The position numbers were made by a program, and so were the translations under genes. DNA of 64,000 nt from Vanessa cardui (Eukaryota > Arthropoda > Insecta > Lepidoptera > Nymphalidae): the NCBI RefSeq assembly GCF_905220365.1, contig NC_061134.1, forward strand, positions 14,683,263-14,747,262, in the 5' to 3' direction. The notes below the pieces were generated by a model. The model ran no database searches. It was not told where the DNA came from and was given only the letters and a program-made list of their open reading frames with translations. Positions within the stretch are counted from its first letter, which is position 1. Each line of letters begins with the position of its first letter. Below, piece after piece: positions 49,301 through 58,300 of the stretch.

Positions 49301-52300
49301 TTGAAACGATGTCTACACATTCCGTAAGTTTTATTTTCCATTTAGCTACAATATTCATGTTTCCCTCACATTCGCTCTCATCATTATCATGTACTTTTAT
49401 ACGCTTTAAGAAAGATACACAAAGGGCAATATTAACTAAAAAAAGTAATGCAAAGAAGTATATATAGGTACATTCCAAATTATTAGTAGGCTTTACCGCT
49501 GACATTATTTTTAATTAGCAATTGAATCTTGGCGGAATTTTATTAAAAATGCTTGTCTTATAAAATGACCTATAAACCGAACCAATAGAGAATCTTTTCT
49601 CTAAACTCTATACGCAAAATGCCAAATTTTGTTCTTCGAATGACCCGCTGTAACTGATTTGATGATTTGACTGACTTTATTGTACATCATGAATGTAATA
49701 TATAGAAATTTTAAAACTAAATAACAATTACGCTAAAATTAAAAAAGAATTTGACATGTCGTACAACGGGCGAACTTATGAGTAGTTATCTCTTCCACAC
49801 AACCAAACTAACTAATTATTATTCTGTATAGACTTCTAACTGAGATAGTCATGGATTATTGTCAGTTATTATAGAAACACTAGTTTCAATGAACCCAGTT
49901 CCAGAAAACGTTACCTTTAACCGACCATTCCATGTTGTTCAATTTGTGTTTATAATTCATTTTTTCAATTCAATTCACGAAGCCGGAATTAGTAAAATAA
50001 CAAAAATAATCCAACGCACGCTGCAAAAATGTGAACGAATTATGCACCAAGTGCTCTCATAAAAATTGTAGAGGAGACTTTCACTTTACGTTAATGATAT
50101 CAGAATTGCGCCCGTTTTTTCGTTATTTGGGCTTAATTTGGCAAATTCGGTAACGCGATTGACGGGCCGTCGTCAACGAATACCAAGAACCTCTAATACT
50201 GAGTTATATTTTTGGGAAACAGTGCAATACTGACTTCTAAATTAGAGTTTACATTATACGATACAAGAGCTCGTAACCATTATAAAGGATCATTACCATG
50301 AACTTTTTGGTATAAATACAAACACCATCAATTTTCTGTCTCGGTCTCAATCTGCGATCACGTGGTTGAATTGTTTCATGTCATATGAGTTCATATATTT
50401 ATATAGTTTTTAATAAGTCAACTGGCACTCATTCGCGAGATATTTTTCACTAAACATAAATTTAATTTATTTATTTAGTGATCCTTTTGTATAGTCTATG
50501 CGGATCGTTTTAGATTCAGACTTTCATACCATTATACCATTTTCCTCTGTGGCTCACAGGACAAACTTGTTATCTAAAAACTTGGTTAATTAAAGAAGTT
50601 TTTTATTGATATAGTTTAGTTATTACAACTTACAAAGAACTAGGTTGGTTTTATAGATCGGTAATACACATTCAGATACTAAATAATTGCTTTCCAGTTT
50701 TTTTTTATTTAATTACAGTTATTCGAGTAAATCTATACTTATAATAAATCTGTAGGGAGGTCAATTCTGTACATGAAATATTTTTCCAAAATAACTATCA
50801 GAGGTTGAAAAGAGGTCGATGCTGATGGCAAAAATGCAATCAGTAAAATTTTTGTCTGTCTGTCTGTCCGTATAACCGTTATAGCAACAAAAACTACTCG
50901 ACGGATTTTATCGAAACTTGGTACAATTATTTTTCATACTCCCGAGCTGGTTATAGGATACTTTCCATCACGCAACAGTCAATAGGAGCAGAGCAGTGAA
51001 GGGAAGTGTCGGAAAAACGGGAGAAGTTACTCCATATTTTAAGCTTCCGTCGCGTGTACAACCTTAATGGTTAAAGCTACATAGTAATTGTATATTACGG
51101 AAATATTCTCCTTAAAAATTATATAAAAAATATCCCACGACAGCATTTGTCTATCTTTTATGGTTGATTCACAATAACACGTGTCACTCCCAATAGCTTA
51201 GTAGTTCGAAGCTTTCTGATTATATTTGTCTATTCCTACGTTTAAAACACTCTCAGTCATTCCAAATTAAAAAAAGTTAACTTTATTAACTATTCCATAA
51301 AAAAGAAGCATAGAAATCGGTATAGAAACATCATGTATAAATTATACTTGAAATACGCTAATAATAAAGCTATCGCACGTGAATACTAAATCTATACTAC
51401 TTTATAAATCTCTAGAGTCTGTCTGTACACTTATTTTTGTCGTAATTCGTCATAAGTATTCTTTTTATGATTGTCTGACATAATTTTTACCATTTATGAC
51501 ATTTTTGTGTGTCTGTATGTTATGATATAACTCGAGAACAGATGCACCGTGCATCTTTATAAAAAATGGTATACAGGAAAAACATGTGCTTGCGCAAACG
51601 ATAGGCTATCTATATACAAAAGTGGATGTGTTTGTATGTGTGTCATCGATAAACTCAGAAACAATTTGATCGATCATTAAGATTAAATAAATAAAGATAT
51701 TATGCTGATTGTCATGAAAATGAGTACGTACAAGTATTATTTCATCCGTATCATTAAAAATAAGCAACAGGTGGCCTTCATGCGTATCACGAATCACGAT
51801 ACATTTCTATGCCGATCAACCGATAAGTATAAAATATGAAATAAAAATGAAAATCATTGATCATTATTGAATCAAATAATTTATATAAATAGAAACCACC
51901 ATGCCATTGAAGAAACAAAAGATCGAAACATCAACAATTTATGCGCAGCGTCATCCAAAAGAGCTACGTAGCAAGAAGTCATCCAAAAGAAAAACGTAGG
52001 AAGAAATACGTTTAGAAACAAATAGTCAACAAAACAGAAAGAGTTAGTCAACGTAATGATCAAGTTCCAGATCTTCGAACATGCATCTTCATCAAGAGAT
52101 ACTGAAAAACCTGACGAGCGAGCCCAACGACTGGATGATCAACGATTAAAATAGACTAAGTCAAGAACTAGAACCAATCTCAATAAATCCCGATGTGATC
52201 ATTGCTTCAATAAATATAGTATGCCCATATTGTCACACTATAATGTTTAAAAAACTGCTGGTATAGTGCTACTTAACTGGCAAAATGTATTATTTACCAC

Positions 52301-55300
52301 AACTGGTTGAACCACCAGAACCTTTTCTTATCTACGATACGGGAAGTACTAAGGAGTCTGAATATTTCCTCAAGCCTATTAGAAATTACAATTCTTGCTT
52401 TGAAATGACATCATTTGGAACAACAAATATTGTACAATTCAATAATTTCGCGTCTACGTTTAAGGTGTATCATATGATTGGTTTATTTCTTCCAGTATCT
52501 AAATAAAATCTCCTATTTCTGGATATTTATTCCATGGACAACGTAGAAAAAGATTGATCTTCAAAGCATGTTCAGTACCACAACTAATCGAGAAATCATC
52601 GCTAAATTTAGGATTATGCTTTATGAAAATAAATGTTTAGTTAAAGATTTTAAAACTGCTCTAGAAGGTGAAACAACAAATGATTCAAAGTCATTATCAA
52701 TGTAGATAGAACGCCATTGAATGCAGAGCATGAAATGCATTTTAATGCTGCCGTAGCTCCTGAAGTCACAGCTGTAGTTGTCGGTACAGAAATTACAAAA
52801 CAAGACATTGTTATCATTAAGCGACACAAAAACCATCAAGGTGTCGCTGAAACACATCAATCGTATGACAATTATTACGATTATCTAATTATGTTTATGC
52901 GAGCAGAAGATGGATATCATTGTTGATTCTAAGAGTCTCTTTAATAATATACTTTTTAAATGTCCTCGCCTTAACTCGAGAAACCAAACTTTATTTTTTG
53001 TACCCCTTTGTAAGTGTGACTATTCAAAGAATATGTTCTTGTTACGTGCATGTAAAAGTTATAACAAACATTGTACAGAATTAGATATATTTAACTCAAA
53101 AATTTAGCGAATTTAAATTTAGTTTACGTCATAAATTATAGTAGTTTCACTTGCATTCTGTACTTTCTGTTTTTGTTTTTATTTTTAATATAACATGTCA
53201 TTTATTTGTATTAATTTTAAGTGGAAACTTGATTGATTTATGTTTTTCTTATATTTGTTTTTACTATTAAGTGTAATTATAATTGTTTGTTTCCCAAAAA
53301 ATAAATAAAAAAATAAATTTCGGACTGTATCAAAATATTCTCACGACAGGCTCTGTGACATCGAAGAGTTAGTTGTATGGATTTTTTTGCGTATCGTATA
53401 ATGATTAGAGATAACAATATTCTGAAGTGTCGTCAATTGTTTTAACAATTCATTGCAGACATGTACGCTTTGGTCGAGAACGAACGATTAAACTACATTC
53501 AATACAACCAATCAAAACTCTGAGACAAAGAGTACATTTATTTACGAGATACAATATCGAATGATAAAGTAGCTGCTGATATTGGACAAAGATCTTCATA
53601 CAGTGGAAGTCCAAGACAAATGCACGAATATACTCAGGATGCTTTGACGTACGTTCGCAAGTATTGACAAGGTTGTAAATGTAATAACATCGATATTCGA
53701 TAGAACCGGATAAAAGAGGACGTGTTGGTTTGATGCAAACTTTTACAGACTCTAGAAATTTAATTAAAATTTCATTGTAACTATATAACATCGTAAAAGT
53801 TTATGGGTGTCATGACCAATCTGCAGCCTATCGAGAACATCATTCAAGAAGATGAAATAGATGACGAATTAAATATGTTTTTGTTTTTTAGAATTTGATT
53901 AGAACTCGCAATTTTCTTGATTTGTTTCTTTATTATTTGTACATAGTTGATGATCAGTAATTAATTACAAAATGAAAAATTAAAAATTTGTTTTTCTGCG
54001 AATAATGCTCAGCGAAGCAGGCGGGTATAGCTAGTCTATAACTAAATAAATATGCCAGCGAGACTCAGTGTGAATAATTTGGGATAATAGAACGCTTGGA
54101 AAAGCGATGTGATAAATTAGAATAATTCAGCTTATTTATAGTTAATATTTAGGCGCCATTAACGATAAAATGATTTTATATTGAATAATTAAGAGCACCG
54201 TTCGCCAGGCCGGTGCAAACTAAGTTAAAGTAGTTAAAGCGGGTTCATAATCTAATTTTCAGTTACGCGAGAATTATGCTAATATTTAAGCGAACAGGCA
54301 TGTCATCCTCGGAGTCGCAGGATTTGGACATAATATGTACCAAACCAGGAAACTGCGGCGGTCCATTCTTAATATTTCAGCTTTAAATTTTTAGGTCATA
54401 TATTAAATATTTAAAAAAACCAGCCGCATTACGAAATAAAATGCATCAATCATTATGCAAATAACCAAAATATAAGTACAAACATACAACAATTATATAT
54501 AATATAATACAACCTTGATCGAGGGTTGTATCGTTTTACCTTCTGGAGGTTTAATGTACTGCTCCTATAAATAATTATTCCAATTCTGGAGGTTCATACA
54601 ATTAAGAAAAAAAAACAGGACTTAAAGACTCGCAAATTTAAAAAATCGGTAGTAGCATGGCGTCTATATATTCCAAACCTCCAAACTCCATTGTTACTAG
54701 TTTCTGAAATATTATCAAATAGAAGTTCTAGTCAATCACACATTAAGAAACTCAATTATTAAGATAACTCACCGATATATTATGTATATTGAAATTAAAA
54801 TTTGAATTCGGTGCTAAACCGATAGTAAACAATGCAAAAAGAGCAAATACAAAACTACAATAATAATAAATCTGCAACAATTTTTATACAAATGACCGTT
54901 TTAGTCGATGACAGATCTACTAAATTTATCTGAATCGATAAAAATGTCTATATCATTCCAAGGACCAATTCACTGAACTGTTGAAAAAATGTCATATATT
55001 TTATTATTTATACTTTACGAAAATGCTAAAACGAAGATCTCACTGAGTAACAACTAATAATAAATGGCACAGATACCAGCAAATTGAATCTTTTGTGTCG
55101 TTTTAGATAATAATTAATTATTAAAGAAAAAAAATATTTTCAATAAAACAAACCAAAAACCAACGTGCTTATAACTTGCGGCCCTTATCTGATACTTCGA
55201 TGTACAGAGTAAGGAAAAAGCGCTCTCCTCTTGGCGACCTTTGCCTTTTTTTCTCTTCCTCTCTGTCCAGTTTTATGCAATATTATTTGTATTATTTTTT

Positions 55301-58300
55301 GTTATTGTCTTAATTCATTCAGCATTTATACTAACAATTACTATCAGTGTCATTTAATTATTATCAATTTATTTTATTTTAATTATGTATGTATATCGGA
55401 AGTAAGTTAAGCACATGAGACCTAGGACAACTCTCTTTTTCTATTTGTTCTAAATTATTTCCAGCACTCCAGATAAGCAAGCCCAAACAGCATTTAATAA
55501 TTGTGATAAATCTGTATTCATATTAAAATAATTAATTCGTTTAGTAAAGTATATAAAATATCTAAGGTGCACGGAAGAGCCAGCGGTAACAGCGGAGGCA
55601 GCGTGGCGCGCTGCGGGCCGCTGATGCCGCAGGGCGGCGTGCAGGCGCTCGAAGCGATGCTGTTCGCGCTCGACGAGGCGGAGCGCGCCGGCCTCGCCGT
55701 CCCGGGCGTCAAGCTGGGAGCGCTGGTACTGGACGACTGCGACAGCGACACTCGGGGCCTCGAAATGGCGCTCGACTTTATTAAAGGTGTCTTTTATCGG
55801 GAGTTTTATAAACCAGATGAATTAGCAACCAAAAACCTTAAATCCTGTTCTTTTTTTGACGGGAGATAACAGACGCCACTAACCATAGCGGCTTATTTTT
55901 GTAGTTTTCTGCTATTAAAATGTCACACGCTCACTCACCATCAATATAAATATATTGAGGGTCTTGTTATGATGTTTTATCAAATAAGACCTAGAAATGA
56001 TATCCTTCCTCCAAAATTCTTGGTTTATAACAACAAGTCTCAGGAGTAGGAAACTTGGTGTTATAAACTTATCTTTCCTTCTTGTATTTTTAAAATATCG
56101 TCACGAATTTATAATATTAATTTACCTGTAGGCTCGATCAGCAACATAGACGACGAGGAATACGCCTGCAACGCAACAGCAGTGCGGAAAGTGATATCGG
56201 GAGTAGTGGGCGCCGCTTCCTCCGTCACGTCGGTACAGGTCGCCAATCTCCTGCGGCTGTTTAAGATCCCTCAGGTGAAATCCGTTTGTCCAGTTTTCAC
56301 GAGTGTTTCACAAAATAAAATCAAGTATTCATCACTTTACAATTTCCATAGGTCTCTTTCTTCTCAACGTCTCCGGAACTCTCGAATAAGGCGCGGTTCG
56401 AATACTTCACTCGAACAATACCTTCGGACCTCCACCAAGTGCGAGCTATGGTCGAAATTGTCAAAAAATTCGGATGGCGCTATGTGTCTATCATCTATGA
56501 GGAATCAAACTATGGGATAAAGGTATGAGCGCTCTGAAATTGTATGTATGTGCACCTTGAATAAAAACTCATTGTATTCGCATAACTTTATTTCTCATTC
56601 CTGAACTGTAGGCATTCGAAGAGTTAGAAACACTTCTGCTGCGCGACGATATCTGCATCGCGGTCAAAGAGCGGCTCGCAAAGGACTCCGGCGCGGCGGA
56701 CGAACATGCGTACGACGCTATCGTCGAGCGCCTGCTGTCGCGGCCGCGAGCCAGAGGTAGATTTTTAATTTCATGCGCTTTCACTCAATAACGTAAAATA
56801 TTCTTGAAATAAGAATGTTGTTTAAATCAGCTTTTAAGTTTTTATTCAATCACTGTCTGCAGGTGTTATCGTATTCGGGTCAGATCAAGAGGTCGCAGGA
56901 GTGATGGCGGCAGTTCGACGCAGAGGCGCCGCGCAGACCTTCAGTTGGGTGGGGTCGGACGGCTGGAGCGCGCGCGCGCTCGTGGCGGCCGGCAACGAGC
57001 CCGTCGTGGAGGGCACCATCAGCGTGCAGCCGCAGGCTAACCCTGTTCGGGGCTTCCGCGAATACTTCTTCACTCTAACGCCACAAAATAATTTCAGAAA
57101 CCCCTGGTTTGTCGGTAATCTTCAAAAATTTTAACAGAGCGCATGTTAAATAATTTTTATATAAAATTTTAATAATTTATTTTATCAATTCGAACAACTA
57201 ATTAAACATTCAAAGTGAAGTAATCAAACATTTTCCGCATGTAGAATTTTGGGAGGAGCAGTTCCGATGTCGCTACGCGGGCAGTCCGCGGTCGAAGAAC
57301 AATGCGAAGTACCCCCCGTGCTCGGGCCGCGAGCGGCTCTCCGCTGAAAACACGGAATTCGAGGCGCAGCTGCAGTTCGTTGCCGACGCCGTGTGGGCGT
57401 TCGTGTTCGCTATTCGGTTGGACTTTGCTCTTATTTGATAGTCACTCAGTGAGTCTTCCCGAGTGTAAGTAATATGAGTAAGGAATAAGGAATGTGTTGC
57501 AGGGACATGCATCGCGATGTGTGCGGCGGTAAGCCTGGCCTGTGCGAGGCTATGAGACCGGTGAGCGGGCCGACTCTTTTGCGATACCTTCGACAAGTGC
57601 GCTTCATAGGTCTCTTTGAAATGTTTATATGAATCCTTTAGCTCGAGTAGTAGTATATTACATTACGTATAAAGTATGTAATACAAGAATTACTGTACAA
57701 AACTTTGGACAGTGCTTATTGAAGTTTATTTGCCAAGGGCTCAGCGGCGACGAGTTCCACTTCGACGCCCACGGCGACGGCCCCGCGCGCTACAACATCT
57801 TGCACTTCAAGCAAGTGACGCGCGGCGTGTACCGCTGGATCCGCGTCGGCCGCTATCTCGATGGTGAACTGCAACTTGACATGGACGGTTCGTAGAAAAT
57901 GACCTTCAATTTTCTATAATAGATCGGTTTGTAAAGATATTTTGAAAAATATATGTTCATCGTCACATAGAAATTCAGTTCAAATGGGAAGAACCTCATC
58001 ACCCGGAGTCAGTGTGTAGCGCCGAGTGCGAGCTGGGCCAAGCGAAGCAATACGTCGAAGGGGAGAGCTGCTGCTGGCATTGCTTCAACTGCACGCAGTA
58101 TGAGGTGCCCAAATATCACTTATGTCATTGTAAAATTTTCACTTAACATTATAAATATTTAGCATAGATTATATATAAGTTTTCTCTTAACCTAAAGCAT
58201 AATTGCGCAGATACGGTCTCCGGTATCGGAGACGGCTTGCATGGAGTGTGCACGCGGCACCTTGCCCGATTCGAGGCGCATGCAGTGCGCGCCGGTGCCG

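Larger units (their letters stand above)
51609..54034 (+). mobile_element. Decayed Helitron with replicase remnants
   Basis: 5' TCTATATACAAAAGTGGATG is preceded by A (51608); 3' AGCGAAGCAGGCGGGTATAG then CTAG is followed by T (54035). Between them lie recognisable but broken pieces of the Helitron replicase N-terminal region. The HUH endonuclease and helicase domains are missing, so it cannot move itself. A LINE fragment is inserted within it. Confidence 0.8.

Noticed and set aside
49287..49505. 72-codon ATG frame with one membrane-like segment in intron 1, minus strand
   Set aside because: No homology recognised, and single hydrophobic segments are common in AT-rich DNA.
55518..55751. Minus-strand open frame rich in Ser and Ala
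   Set aside because: Antisense shadow of GC-rich receptor exon 2.
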